From positions 1,352,931 to 1,416,930 of the forward strand of contig NC_087386.1 of NCBI RefSeq assembly GCF_963675165.1: DNA of 64,000 nucleotides, given 5' to 3'. The DNA comes from Halichondria panicea. Lineage: Eukaryota > Porifera > Demospongiae > Suberitida > Halichondriidae. The position numbers were made by a program, and so were the translations under genes. The notes below the pieces were generated by a model that ran no database searches, had not been told where the DNA came from, and was given only the letters and a program-made list of their open reading frames with translations. Below are positions 10,473-20,606 of the stretch, piece by piece (position 1 is the stretch's first letter; each line of letters opens with the position of its first letter).

Positions 10473-12072
10473 AGCTGGGTGTTGCCCGGCAGTAAGCAGG
10501 CAAAGGTTTTGGTTGAATATCCTATTTTACCCATGTGAATGAAGCAATCATTGACCACCTTTACCTGAAGTGCAAGCAGCAACCACTAAAATAGTATCCA
10601 CAAACTGACTAGATATTGCTCAACCGCAAATGTAAATGATTTTCTTTTGGTCACCAGTTATAGCTGTACATGTACACATGTAGTGGTTTGACAGTTGTCC
10701 AGACTCAAAGCAGCCAGGGTATGATAGCAATGATGACATGATATGATAACAAAATTAGGCTGGCACCTATGAATATCAGTATACTACCTACATTGTACCC
10801 AAGTACGTATAAGTTTTGCTATCATGGACACAACTGTTTTGCAAATGTATGGTATACATGTATCACTAAATGTATTATCAGTAGTAGCCTCAGTTGCAGA
10901 GCTCTGAGGCTCAAACCTCAAATCTATTACCTACTATGTGTGAACCCGAGGGCCACCATAACAATATTAAAATTACGGTGGCCCTGAGGTACACACATAC
11001 CGTATAGCGGTTATGTTTCGAGGGTATAAATGTTCGTGGTTTTCGCGGATTAAGCATGTACCGCGAATTTAATATCGCATGCATGCATGTTGCAAAAAAG
11101 CTGCTATTCCACGAAAATTAAATCTGCGAAAACCTTTCTGAAGGCATTTCTGCGAAAATTATACCCTCAAAATATACCTGCTATACGGTAGTAGTTGTGA
11201 GCGATTCAACTGCAGCTATGTCAATTCGCTACGTCAATTTTAGGGTACTGCATTTCACTTTTGCAGTTCAACTAAGGCTATGTCAATAACAATTATCGCC
11301 ATTGTTTGTTTGACAATCACACAGTTACAATATTCGAGTAATTATGCCAACGAGCATGATTGTCAAGTCAATTGCATAGTCTACAGAGAGCTAACTGTTT
11401 AACAAGCACTCTGACATCATTGTCGCTGTTTCATACCTGTGGGTTCGCATTTTGTACTGCCATGCATGTTAGAGTTCAGACAGAAGATCAAGAGAATACA
11501 TTGACAATCAACTCCTCAAATCTTGACAATTAGGCCTGTTGACAAACACAATTTGTATGTGACTGACGTAGTCTCTGTTGAATTGCTGTACCCTTGGATG
11601 GATGTAGCCTAAGTTGAATTGTCGTGGCGAATTGGAATCGACGTAGCGTAGCTTCAGTTGAATCGCCCACAGCCTCAAATGTACCCCAGGGCCACCGTAC
11701 AAAGTTACCTATTCATTTGTAAACAACATTTTCCCTTATGTTCATAGCACCCTAGGTTTGCATATGGTAGTGAGCTTCGTCAGGCTAAACACCACTAGGT
11801 CACCATTCAAGCTTAGAGGACCTATGTAGAGAGTGCTTGGTATAGGTAGACAGTATTCCCGGAGTGTTCACTATTTACCAAAGTCACACTACATTTTGTT
11901 GGGGGTGTATGGCTTCCTGCTGTGGCACCAGCCAGATTTTGGTAAAAAGTCTCTTTCAGAAATTCCTTAGAACCATAATTTTGTGTTCAAGCAACTGATT
12001 GCAAAACTAAAACATTCGTAGCTCTAGCTATTACGCCATGTGTATTTGCCATCCCGTGCCCCACCCCCTCAG
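10473..12072. other. Non-coding spacer between NUP35 copy A and SLC37A4 exon-3 copy
   Basis: Apart from the MITE at 10998-11190 I see no exon-like reading frame. Near 11938-12072 the sequence becomes similar to SLC37A4 intron 2 (4370-4496: 'caagcaactgattgcaaaactaaaac'), so the duplicated segment begins somewhere in that stretch. Confidence 0.5.
10998..11190. mobile_element. MITE of the CGTATAG family
   Basis: A 193-bp element from TACCGTATAGCGG to CTGCTATACGGTA with 'tttcgagggtataaatgttcg' next to the left end and the inverse next to the right end. It is shorter than the 8938 copy because of an internal deletion. Confidence 0.75.
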
Positions 12073-12643
12073 ATACTGTGGAGTGTGATCACTTTCTCTG
12101 TCGGATTCCTCCCTGACGGAATGATAGCCAATGAGCATTGCGATGGCTGATGAACGGTGTTGACGCAATGTGATTTCTACCCAGTGCTCTGAATGTCAAC
12201 CAAGCGCGGGTAAACGGCGGGTGTAACTATGACTCTCTTAACATAGCCAAATGCCTCGTCATCTATATAATTAGTGATGCGCATGAATGAATTAACGAGA
12301 TTCCCACTGTCACTATAATTATATCTACTATATGGCGAAACCACAGCCAAGGGAACGGCTCGGCAAAATCAACAGGTTAAAAAGACCCTGTTGAGCTTGA
12401 CTCTAGTAAAGAGACATGAGAGGTGTAGAATAGGTGGGAGCTTCAGCACCGGTGAAATACCACTACTTTCATCGTTTCTTTACTTATTCGATAAGGCGGA
12501 GCTGGGCTTCACAACCCACCTTCTGGATTCAAGGTCCTCTCTAAGGGCTTATCCGATCATTGGACTGTGTGGAATGGAGGTGGCACCACAACACATGACT
12601 GGGAGTGCTCACGGCTTTGTGACTGTCCGTGCTATTGCTCAAT
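12073..12643 (+). pseudogene. SLC37A4: SLC37A4 exon 3 copy, split by an rRNA fragment
   Basis: Duplicate of SLC37A4 exon 3 (4497..4635) with its upstream acceptor and intron sequence. The first part is 12073..12130, ending '...gacggaatgatagcca'; the second is 12556..12643, starting 'atcattggactgtgtgg'. In the parent exon these halves are directly adjacent. Between them lie about 425 bp of 28S rRNA sequence. The second half also has a 6-bp insertion near 12621 and the donor is gtgtgt instead of gtgagt. No neighbouring exons 1, 2 or 4 are attached, so this is a non-functional fragment. Confidence 0.85.
12132..12555 (+). pseudogene. 28S rRNA gene fragment, inserted and degenerate
   Basis: Sense-strand piece of the large-subunit rRNA, recognised from universally conserved stretches: 'agcattgcgatgg', 'aatgtgatttctacccagtg', 'gcgggtaaacggcggg', 'aactatgactctctta', 'gccaaatgcctcgtcatct', 'attaacgagattcccactgt', 'gaaaccacagccaagggaac', 'gaccctgttgagcttgactc', 'gacatgagaggtgtagaata' and 'ggtgaaataccactac'. 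It covers the region that contains the R2 and R1 retrotransposon target sites. It carries substitutions (GG to CA just at the R2 site), small insertions of 'ata'/'atta', and loss of about 15 nt between two TCAA motifs. It is therefore an old, non-functional copy, not part of a rDNA unit. Confidence 0.9.
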
Positions 12644-12875
12644 GTGTGTAATTGCAGTACTTAATTAATCTGCAAAGTTCACCTGTAAAACCTTAAGATG
12701 TCACTTTCCTACCTGTCTAATAGTAGTGGTCACCTATTACTTGTGGGGGAAACTTCCCACACTAGTCCTGGTTGGTTAAATGTAAGTATGTACAATTGCT
12801 CCATATCTGCCAATTATGTTATGGACATATATTCCATAATAATATTGTTGATACTGCATTTGGATTCACAGGTGG

Positions 12876-12883
12876 TATAAAAC
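12876..12883 (+). promoter_or_regulatory. TATA box of small nested gene, copy 1
   Basis: TATAAAAC lies 62 bp upstream of the ATG at 12938. The same spacing (60 bp) is seen for TATAAAAG in the two homologous genes, and the bases just after it ('tcatttagtt') are conserved. This is the expected geometry for a start site about 30 bp downstream and a 5' UTR of about 30 nt. Confidence 0.6.
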
Positions 12884-12937
12884 GACTCAGCTTCATCATT
12901 TAGTTCATAGTAGATCTATCAGAAAAAAGACAAAATA

Positions 12938-13324
12938 ATGTATCTAGAAGCAGGTCTGCTGCTCCTGCTAGCTCTCCAGTGCCATAAGCTAGTGCTTGCA
13001 TTAGTGACTACAGCTCAGAACGTTTGGCAAGCTGTACATGCAGGGGATCAGACACCACTTGATGCTGGAGCCCCTCTTGAGCGACCTGTGCAGGAGACTG
13101 GTCCACCTATTGGACATGGAAACACTGTCCTAGATCTAGTTCATGCTAGAATTGCAACTGGTGGAAATTATCCAGTAGTGCAGCCTCCTGTTCAAGAGAC
13201 ACAACCAGCTTTCCAGCTGCAAGATGCCTTGCAACAATCAGTTGGTGGACTTGGTATTGCTCAGGAGTCACTGTACCAGAGGAACCTTCCTGCAGCAATG
13301 GTGGTGGCAAGTCTGCATGTTTAA
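12938..13324 (+). CDS. Small signal-peptide/membrane protein of unknown family, copy 1
   Basis: 128 aa, no family recognised. It starts with a leucine-rich hydrophobic stretch (about residues 5-23, LLLLLALQCHKLVLALV), either a signal peptide or a single membrane anchor. A hydrophilic Gln/Pro/Gly-rich tail follows, with two QET-containing boxes (RPVQETGPP and [11 protein letters not shown]), then DALQQSVGG and a conserved end [15 protein letters not shown]. The stop is followed by 'aaatttaag|gtgagt' and, about 130 bp on, by 'ttcccag|gttcctgttcagagtgg', so an intron in the 3' UTR is likely. Homologues at 19119 and 32452 differ by in-frame indels, which supports real coding. This copy lies in a partial duplicate of the NUP35 intron-7 block. 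Confidence 0.65.
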   Translation: MYLEAGLLLLLALQCHKLVLALVTTAQNVWQAVHAGDQTPLDAGAPLERPVQETGPPIGHGNTVLDLVHARIATGGNYPVVQPPVQETQPAFQLQDALQQSVGGLGIAQESLYQRNLPAAMVVASLHV

Positions 13325-14372
13325 ATTTAAGGTGAGTAGTTGTATTAATGAACTTAGAAAATGAAATGTTGTGATTCGAAATTCGTTACAAGACTCTCTA
13401 GAGTTACAGTGTGGCTCATATTGTATTAAACTTGTCTGTTAATTTTGTTGTTTTTATGTTCCCAGGTTCCTGTTCAGAGTGGAAATTATCAATGAGCTGA
13501 AACTTTAAAATCTTACAAAGCAACTGTGACTCTACTACTGTGTGTGTGTGTATTGCTTTAATGTTGCATCTTATTTTTGTACTGCACATTGCTTATAGTT
13601 GCACATCATTTATTTTGTCCACGTGTTTTATCAAAGATCATGCATGGCTAAAACTAGAGCACTAAAGTGCAAACCCTCGGCTGGTGACATGATTATAAAG
13701 AAACCAGAAGAGTGATATATTGCAGTGCATAATTATTATTATAATGATGTTGTTATCATATGTGACAGCTGGGAAAACCAGACTATTGGAGCAGACTAAA
13801 ATTTTGGTGATTAATGTACCAAGTGATAGAGCAGAGCATCGCCTACACAATGGTATGCTTAGTGTTCACATACCTAGTTTCATACCCGAGTTATGCTCGT
13901 TAGAAACTCGAAGCCGTAAAATGTAGTATCGGCTCTCAAAGATTGCTCAATTAGGAAAAATAAGGTAATAACGAAAGTTTGGACAAAGCGTTTCGATGGA
14001 AAGAGTTGGATTTAGAGCATCAGATTTTACAGAGAGGTAGTAGAAGGACTGTAGATACGTATACACCAATAACATTTTATTTGAGATTTTATACTGTAGG
14101 TATCATAATTATTGTTAATTTATATTCCCAGGTTCCTGTTCAGAGTGGACAATTATCAATGAACTGCAAACTTTAAAAGCTTACAAAGCAACTGTGACTC
14201 TACTACTGTCTGTGTGTATTGCTTTAATGATGCATCTTATTTTTGTACTGCACATCGCTTATAGTTGCACATCATTTATTTTGTCCACGTGTTTTATCAT
14301 CGCTAAAATAATGTCTCAAAGTTACTATTTAAAAAGTTAAAATACGATAACCTTGTTCCCCCTCCCGTGCAG
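13325..14372. other. 3' UTR and downstream sequence of small gene copy 1, internally duplicated
   Basis: Holds the 3' UTR intron and exon ('ttcccaggttcctgttcagag' at about 13463). A second copy of the same 3' UTR exon lies at about 14128 ('ttcccaggttcctgttcagag'), followed in both cases by 'cttacaaagcaactgtgactc'. The segment between is about 660 bp and shows no recognisable gene. Only this copy of the small gene has the doubled tail. Confidence 0.6.
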
Positions 14373-14432
14373 GTGACCTCCAATGGTAACTGGATGCACA
14401 TTCTCTACCAGTCCAGACTACAAGCTAAGAAG
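14373..14432 (+). pseudogene. NUP35: Isolated NUP35 exon 8 copy
   Basis: A 60-bp exon encoding [20 protein letters not shown] (second half of the NUP35 RRM) behind a good 'gtgcag' acceptor. The donor has been lost: 'aagaag' is followed by ggtctc instead of gtaggt/gtaaat. It is followed at about 14650 by a remnant of exon 9 ('ctcagtaggttgccaatgtctatgg') and by the ABCF exon remnant, the same order as at 19985-20464. Confidence 0.75.
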
Positions 14433-14680
14433 GGTCTCCTTTTGGTCATTATTACCAATACGTATATATTTCTGTTACGCTAGTTTTAAACGGGTATTTA
14501 CCCTAGTACTGCATGCTTACCTGTACTTGTTGGGATTTCTCCTAGGACATGTACAGCACACACCATTGTAGCGTGTAATATATACTACCTGCTGAATACC
14601 ATTTGTACTGTGTATATTAGCGCTCACAAAAGACTTTTCTTCCCTACAGCCCCTCAGTAGGTTGCCAATGTCTATGGTAC

Positions 14681-14773
14681 CTGAATCTCATCTCTGTACT
14701 CCTTGAGTCTCTTGACAGTCCCTTCCTTACACAACCACACCTCAAGCGCACAAGCTGCTGGTCATGAGACACT
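14681..14773 (-). pseudogene. ABCF-type ATPase exon remnant
   Basis: Minus-strand match to the exon at 20348-20464, shortened by a deletion in the middle. The part encoding CKEGTVKRLKEYRDEIQ is retained, with the gtac donor side. It is not part of a complete gene here. Confidence 0.6.
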
Positions 14774-15974
14774 GAACACAAGAATGCCAATGGGCACAAT
14801 CCCAATTAACCACGGTGTGTAAACAAGTACAACTGATAGCATTGTGTAACTTAGCATTGTGTAAGTGTATTCATATAGCACCTGAGCGTGTTTGCATGCC
14901 ACCAAGAGTTCAATGAACTCTTGATGCCACTAACCAACCACCAATCATGCTCTGATCCTATTTATATTGTGTGTAGATCGAGACTGCACTTGTGTGTATA
15001 TAATTAGGTAAGAATGCCGATGTTTATGTAAGCAGAAACACTTTATGTGCTGCTTATGGAAGTAATACAATCCCAATGAAGGTTACTCTGTAGTGTTTAC
15101 TCATGAATTATTAATGAGTTTTAATTTTTTGAGAAAGAAAGACATTGTTTCTATTATTTTATGTGTCTATACTGTTGCACTACTCATAAGTAACTATTAC
15201 AGCGCTTGCTAGCTATAATAGTTACTTGGTACGCTAACTAGATGGCAAAAAATTTACCACAAAGATCGTGAGGTCACTGCCGATTTTAGTCGTCAAATAT
15301 TAGACAAAGAAAGACTCTAACAAGAACTAAACAGTGACCTACCAGCAGTTTATGATATTCCTGAGGGCGGCTCGAAGAGTTCTTGCTCCTATCTATCTAA
15401 GAAAAATGCCATGATAGTTTACTAGCTAGTCGGCTATTTTTCCACTTCTATGTACACGAGCTAACTCGATGACTGTTCATTGTTTTGAAGAAATTTTTTC
15501 GAGCCGCCCTGCCCCTCGCTTGTGTTAGATGCATGCCAACTAATCACCCACCAATCATAATTCCTAATAACATTGTTGTACCTGTGTAATGATGTGTAAT
15601 GCAATCCCAATTAACCACAGTGTAACCCCATCAATATTTGGTGTTCATATAGCATCTAACATGAGCACTAACAAGCACTAACCACCCACCAATCATGATT
15701 CCTATCTTGTACTATTATACCATCAATATTTGGTAAATAAGTGGATATAGCTACTAATCCTTATAATTATACAAGTATGAATTATGTGGCAAGTGAAAGT
15801 TGTCAGTTAAAGGGAATAGTTTGCAGCTAGCATAATCCACCAGGGCCCACACCATGCTGCTATTAACCCTGTAAGCACACGCTGTATTGATATTCCACTA
15901 ATAGTGAGAGTAACTCAGTGTAGAGTTACATAGCATGCATCTATTGTCACTGTGTTCTGTGTCTCCTCATGCAG
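14774..15974. other. Non-coding spacer
   Basis: AT-rich sequence with several short repeats of 'aatcccaattaaccacagtgt' and 'ccaccaatcatgctctgat', which recur at 20460-22440 and appear to be intron sequence duplicated along with the ABCF exon. I see no open reading frame with coding character. From about 15780 it matches 28255-28480 ('gcataatccaccagggccca'), the spacer upstream of the other SLC37A4 exon-4 copy. Confidence 0.5.
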
Positions 15975-16147
15975 TTGGTAGTGTGTTGGCTGGATGGTCG
16001 CTGGCGTATGTGATGGGACAGTACAGTTGGAGCACAGCTTACTGGCTCATGGAGCTTGTCTCTGTCTCCATGGTGATCGGCTATCTCTACCTACTGTGGG
16101 TCATGATGAGATCCAGAGAACCAGTAGGAGGGACCAAGAAACACTAA
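15975..16147 (+). pseudogene. SLC37A4: SLC37A4 exon 4 copy upstream of NUP35 copy B
   Basis: 173 bp, same length and phase as exon 4 of the intact gene (4976..5148), with a 'catgcag' acceptor and the same stop codon. It encodes GSVLAGWSLAYVMGQYSWS and onward to GGTKKH with only a few changes (P to S, C to Y). No exons 1-3 stand in position upstream, so it is called a fragment, although the exon itself is undamaged. Confidence 0.8.
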
Positions 16148-16195
16148 CATGCTATATTCTTAGTTTAACCTCTGTTACCGTAACTTCACGTTTTC

Positions 16196-16245
16196 ATTGG
16201 CATATAATTAATGACATGATTTCTGACAACACAAATGACACTATT
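16196..16245 (-). pseudogene. Remnant of the fucosyltransferase 3' end
   Basis: 'gacatgatttctgacaacac' and flanks resemble the 3' end of the fucosyltransferase at 5207-5270 ('gacatgattttctgacataa'). It stands in the same relation to SLC37A4 exon 4 as in the parental locus, but the rest of the gene is absent and NUP35 exon 1 follows about 200 bp later. A matching remnant is at about 28697-28755. Confidence 0.5.
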
Positions 16246-16943
16246 AAGTAACGAGTGTGAATCGACCTAATGCTGTCCTGTTTTTATTACATGCATGTGA
16301 GCTTTAATATTTGGGTTGTATCTAAATGTAAGATATATATATAATATTATAGATGTGGTAAAGATTGACAAATTCACAAAACATAACACTAACGTAACAG
16401 TTGATAATCGACCCTCCACAAAACACCTACATCATTCTAAAGAGCCATGGCATTGTTCACTTCACAAGGACAGCAGGGTAACTTCTCTAGAGAAAGAATC
16501 AAATCATACACACACCTCATCATGCATTATTACAATCTCTCTACCTTCTCGTAAACATCTATCTGTTTGTACCCCCCTCCACACAGCGCCTCTGTACGGT
16601 TTCTCCCAGTACACTCCGTCAGGGCACCCTCAGTCACAGGCCATGTTTAATCAGAGTGGGTTAACGATGGGAGCATCTCCCCCCGGGCCCATGGATACCA
16701 GCGGCTACCTCCCACCATTCCTACTGGGGACCCCTGCCACCAAATCAGTATGTCTGTATATATGGCACACACTAGATCATGTACTTAGTGACACGTAACG
16801 GTCCGGTAATCCAGTTTCATAATGTTGTGGACAGCCTTAGGCACATTAGGTCACTACATTTCCAGGTATTATTTGGTAAGGGTCCTCTTGATACTAGTAT
16901 GTATCTGCTATTACATATAGCATGAGAATCCTTGTGTTGTACA

Positions 16944-17152
16944 TACCGTATAGCGGGTTATTTTCGAGGCACTACATTTTCCGTGGATTGCCCAAACAAA
17001 ACATTTCGAGGATAGAGGTTCAAATGACCACACCCCTACAGTAGAGAGGTTTCAATAACCGGATGTAAACCAATTTTTGACGCACTAAATTTTCGTGTTT
17101 TTGTGTCAATCCTCGAAAATTTTGTGCCTCAAAAATAACCAGCTATACAGTA
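16944..17152. mobile_element. MITE of the CGTATAG family in NUP35 copy B intron 2
   Basis: A 209-bp element from TACCGTATAGCGGGTTATTT to AAATAACCAGCTATACAGTA, with inverted 'ttcgaggcac'/'gtgcctc' subterminal motifs. It is absent from the matching intron of copy C (29317-29500), so it inserted after the duplication or was lost in C. Confidence 0.75.
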
Positions 17153-19058
17153 TGCAGTATACAGGCAGCTCACCCTCGGGCTTGTGCCTGTACATGTATA
17201 CTGCATACAACACTTCGCCTCATCTATTGCAGGTGGACCTGGTAATCATGTTTAGAGTTGTAATGATATTCATAGCCTCTACTGTGTGCAGCCCTCTCGT
17301 TCGCCAGTGTCTCGTCAGCTGTCCACTCACAGTACCAGGGCAACAGGGAGCACCTCTTCTCTACTGGACAGGTGAGGGAGGAATCTGTATTCAACACTGC
17401 TAGTAGTCGATCAAATATGGTAGAGTCAGGAAGTCATTACTACATAATTATGTAATAGCTTAAATAATGGTACACTTAGCTACATTTTCTCACAGTAGGT
17501 ATCCGCTATGTGTTCTATTCTCCTTCTCCAGGTCATCTCTTGGTGTTGGTCCCTCTAGCAAGGTGGGGGTGGTGTCCAGTCCCTGGGGGGTCCACCTGTG
17601 GAGGGGCTGTATGACCATCCCACTGCCTCCCCTGCCAGGAGCAACACACCATTCATACCAGGTGAGCTAGTTATGGATCTCTTAGTTAACGTGCACATTG
17701 GATGGTGTGTACTGAACATGTGAGGAGCTTAGCCTCGTTCCCAGCCGGAATGCCGTTATATTGAAGGCCTGGGACCGAGGCTAATGTGAGCCCAGGCCAG
17801 TGTGGGAATGATTGTGTGTAGCTGGTTAATGTCACCTAGAGATGTAAGTGTGAGACAAATCACTTGAAATTGATGTATGTAGGTATGAATGTTCCTAGTA
17901 GGTCTCCAGCTTTGTTGGCTGAGAGTAAATATTTAAATAGCCACAAAGGATGCAGTATGCAACTCTCTTTGAGAGACACGGACAGTGCACTTGATATTAT
18001 AATGACCTGATAACCATTCATTTGCATGACAGCATACTTAGAAGAGGTCATTGGTATTTCGTTGCTGCATGTGAATCCTGCCTGTGCTTAGCAGTATGTC
18101 CAAGTTTCATTGCTTACAGTACTGTTAGTGTATGCAACCCTCCTTGAGACCATTCCTACACCTTCAGGTAGTTCCCCTGAGAGGAGACAGCTGAGCTTCA
18201 GTGTGGTCAACTCTGTCCATCGCATGAGCAGTACCTCACTACACACACACAGGACCATCTCCACTCCAGGTACTCCACTCTACCTCGTACAAAGTCTGTG
18301 TGACCTGTAAAACATGCCTAACTCTAGCTCTCAGATAAACTGTGTGCTGTGTGTGTCTACCCTATATATTCTTGTACTTTCATCATCTTAGTTTAATCGT
18401 ATTTCATTCATTGACAGGGTCTGTGGGTGTGGCCAGCCTGGATCACCGCACACCACCCTCCCCACCTCAGATGGACCCATTCTACACTCAGGGGTGAGTG
18501 AGATCTGGTCATAATTATAGCACCTAGAATTCATTACAAAAGAATTACAAAAATGGCACAATTCCCCTCTACCTAGCAGGCAGGCAGCACATAAATAAAT
18601 TATGCCAGTAAAGAGCCTAGTGTGGGCAAGTAATCTAGTGCTGTGTCATGTGGGCTTGTGATGGAGGTTATTGAACCACTAAACACTCCCTCCCTGTAGA
18701 GAGAACCTGACGAGTGAGGATGACTATCAGGATTGTTGGGTCACTGTGTTCGGGTTTCCCCCGGCAACCTCTTCTTATATCCTAGAGCAGTTCTCTCAGT
18801 ACGGGACCATCCTCAAACATGTGGTGAGATTCTCATATTTATGGGCTCCTGGTTAGGTACAGTAGAGTGTGTGATTTGTTGGGTGCCATGTAAGTATGAT
18901 GCACCTACTTACATGGCTGTACCCAGACGATGTGTATTTTAGTTGGCATTTGTCGCCACAGTAATTGTTGCTGGCACCAGCATTTCGGTTGTTTATACTT
19001 ATGCACAATTGGTCTATATATGACACAACCCCTATAATATGGCACAATCCATCCCAGG

Positions 19059-19066
19059 TATAAAAG
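19059..19066 (+). promoter_or_regulatory. TATA box of small nested gene, copy 2
   Basis: TATAAAAG in the context 'cccaggtataaaagcaggac', 60 bp before the ATG at 19119. The block from 'atcccagg' to the ATG is nearly identical to that at 32384-32452. Confidence 0.7.
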
Positions 19067-19118
19067 CAGGACTCTCATTTAGTTTATAGTAAAGAAAAGT
19101 TTTGTACAAGACAGAATA

Positions 19119-19517
19119 ATGTATCCAGCCTTACTACTAGAAGCAACTCTGCTGCTCCTGCTAGTAGCTCTCCACTGCTACAAGCTAGTGCTTGCATTAG
19201 TGACAGCTCAGAATGCTTGGCAAGCTGTACATGCAGGGGATCAGACACCACTTGATGCTGGAGCCCCTCTTGAGCGACCTATGCAGGAGACTGGTGCACC
19301 TATTGGTCATGGAAACACTGTTTTAGTTCAGGCTAGTCTTGCAACTGGTGGAAATTATCCAGGAGCTCAGTTTGTGCAGCCTGTACAAGAGACACAACCA
19401 GCTTTCCAGTTGCAAGATGCCTTGCAGCAATCAGTTGGTGGACTTGGTATTGCTCAGGAGTCACTATATCAGAGGAACCTTCCTGCAGCAATGGTGGTGG
19501 CAAGTCTGCATGTTTAA
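19119..19517 (+). CDS. Small signal-peptide/membrane protein of unknown family, copy 2
   Basis: 132 aa, homologous to the proteins at 12938 and 32452. It has an N-terminal hydrophobic stretch ([19 protein letters not shown]), a Gln/Pro/Gly-rich middle with RPMQETGAP and [11 protein letters not shown] boxes, and the conserved end [15 protein letters not shown]. It is nested on the same strand inside intron 7 of NUP35 copy B, between the two RRM-coding exons, with its own TATA box. 'aaatttaag|gtgagt' follows the stop and 'ttcccag|gttcctg' lies about 140 bp on, suggesting a spliced 3' UTR. A (TG)n tract of about 26 bp lies near 19733. The function is unknown; secretion or membrane anchoring is an inference from the N-terminus. 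Confidence 0.7.
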   Translation: MYPALLLEATLLLLLVALHCYKLVLALVTAQNAWQAVHAGDQTPLDAGAPLERPMQETGAPIGHGNTVLVQASLATGGNYPGAQFVQPVQETQPAFQLQDALQQSVGGLGIAQESLYQRNLPAAMVVASLHV

Positions 19518-19727
19518 ATTTAAGGTGAGTAGTTGTATTAATGAACTTAGAAAATGAAATGTTGTGATTCGAAATTCGTTACAAGACTCTCTAGAGTTAC
19601 AGTGTGGCTCATATTGTATTAAACTTGTCTGTTAATTTGTTGTTTTTATGTTCCCAGGTTCCTGTTCAGAGTGGAAATTATCAATGAACTGCAACTTTAA
19701 AATCTTACAAAGCAACTGTGACTCTAC

Positions 19728-19758
<31 letters not shown>

Positions 19759-20347
19759 TTGCTTTAATGATGCATCTTATTTTTGTATGCACATAGCTTA
19801 TATAGTTGCACATCATTTATTTTGTCCACGTGTTTTATCAAAGATCATGCATGGCTAAAATAATGTCTAAAATAATGTCTTCTAACAAAGTTACTATCTA
19901 AAATATGATGACCTTGTATTATATCTTAATCCCTACTATCTAAGAGAGCAATTATACGATGACCTTGTCCCCCCTCCCCTGCAAGTGACCTCCAATGGTG
20001 ACTGGATGCACATTCTCTACCAGTCCAGACTACAAGCTAAGAAGGTAAATCTCCTTTTTGCTCATGAAACACTAAAGTTGCTCGTTAAAACAATTACCAA
20101 CACATAAGTATTTCTGTTACGCTAGTTTTGAAGGGGTATTTCCCCTAGTACTGCTTACCTGTTTGTGTGTGTACCTGTTGGGATTTCTCCTAGGACATGT
20201 ACAGCTTACACACCATTGTAGCGTGTAATACATAATACCTGCTGATACCATTTGTACTGTGTATAATTATTAGAAAAGACCTTTCTTCCCTCCAGCCCCT
20301 CACTGCTCAGTAGGAATGCCAATGTCTATGGAATTGAAAGATTGTAC

Positions 20348-20464
20348 CTGAATCTCATCTCTGTACTCCTTGAGTCTCTTGACAGTCCCTTCCTTACACA
20401 ACCACACCTCAAGAGCGCAAGCCTCAATGAGATGCTGGTCATGAGACACTAGCACCACTCTTCC
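20348..20464 (-). pseudogene. Isolated ABCF-type ATPase exon
   Basis: A 117-bp open exon on the minus strand between a 'gtgtag' acceptor and a gtacaa donor. It encodes GRVVLVSHDQHLIEACALEV followed by WLCKEGTVKRLKEYRDEIQ. LVSHD is the H-loop of ABC ATPases, and the following W-x-C and the basic tail fit the last part of ABCF (ABCF3/GCN20-like) proteins. No neighbouring ABCF exon is visible, so it is a stray exon. Another shortened copy is at 14681, and a scrap with the acceptor side is at about 22135-22170. Confidence 0.7.
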
Positions 20465-20606
20465 CTACACAAGGCTCAATCCCAATTAACCACAGTGTGT
20501 ACAAATACAGATAGCAGCGGTACATTGTTTGTATAGTACCGAAACATGTGTTTGTTTGCAACCATCAATCATGCAGTAGATCGAGAGTGTACTTGCCTGT
20601 ACAGTA

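Larger units (their letters stand above)
16447..20044 (+). pseudogene. NUP35: NUP35 copy B, decayed duplicate
   Basis: Exons E1-E7 lie at 16447..16477, 16587..16747, 17292..17371, 17532..17661, 18168..18269, 18418..18493 and 18700..18823, and E8 at 19985..20044. Splice signals of E1-E7 are intact, unlike in copy A. Two lesions kill it. E4 has lost one G in the first G-run (130 instead of 131 bp, frameshift), and the E8 acceptor is changed from AG to AA ('ctgcaagtgacc'). E8 also has Asn to Asp in the conserved NGNW. Exon 9 survives only as a scrap near 20296 and E10-E11 are absent. The long intron 7 (18824-19984) carries small gene copy 2. Confidence 0.85.

Noticed and set aside
12132-12555. 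Functional rDNA unit
   Set aside because: Only about 425 bp of 28S, with substitutions, insertions and a deletion at highly conserved sites, and no 18S, 5.8S or spacer nearby.
13720-13926. Frame with 'TAGKTRLLEQTKIL', which resembles a P-loop
   Set aside because: It lacks the glycine spacing of a Walker A motif and lies in a duplicated 3' flank.
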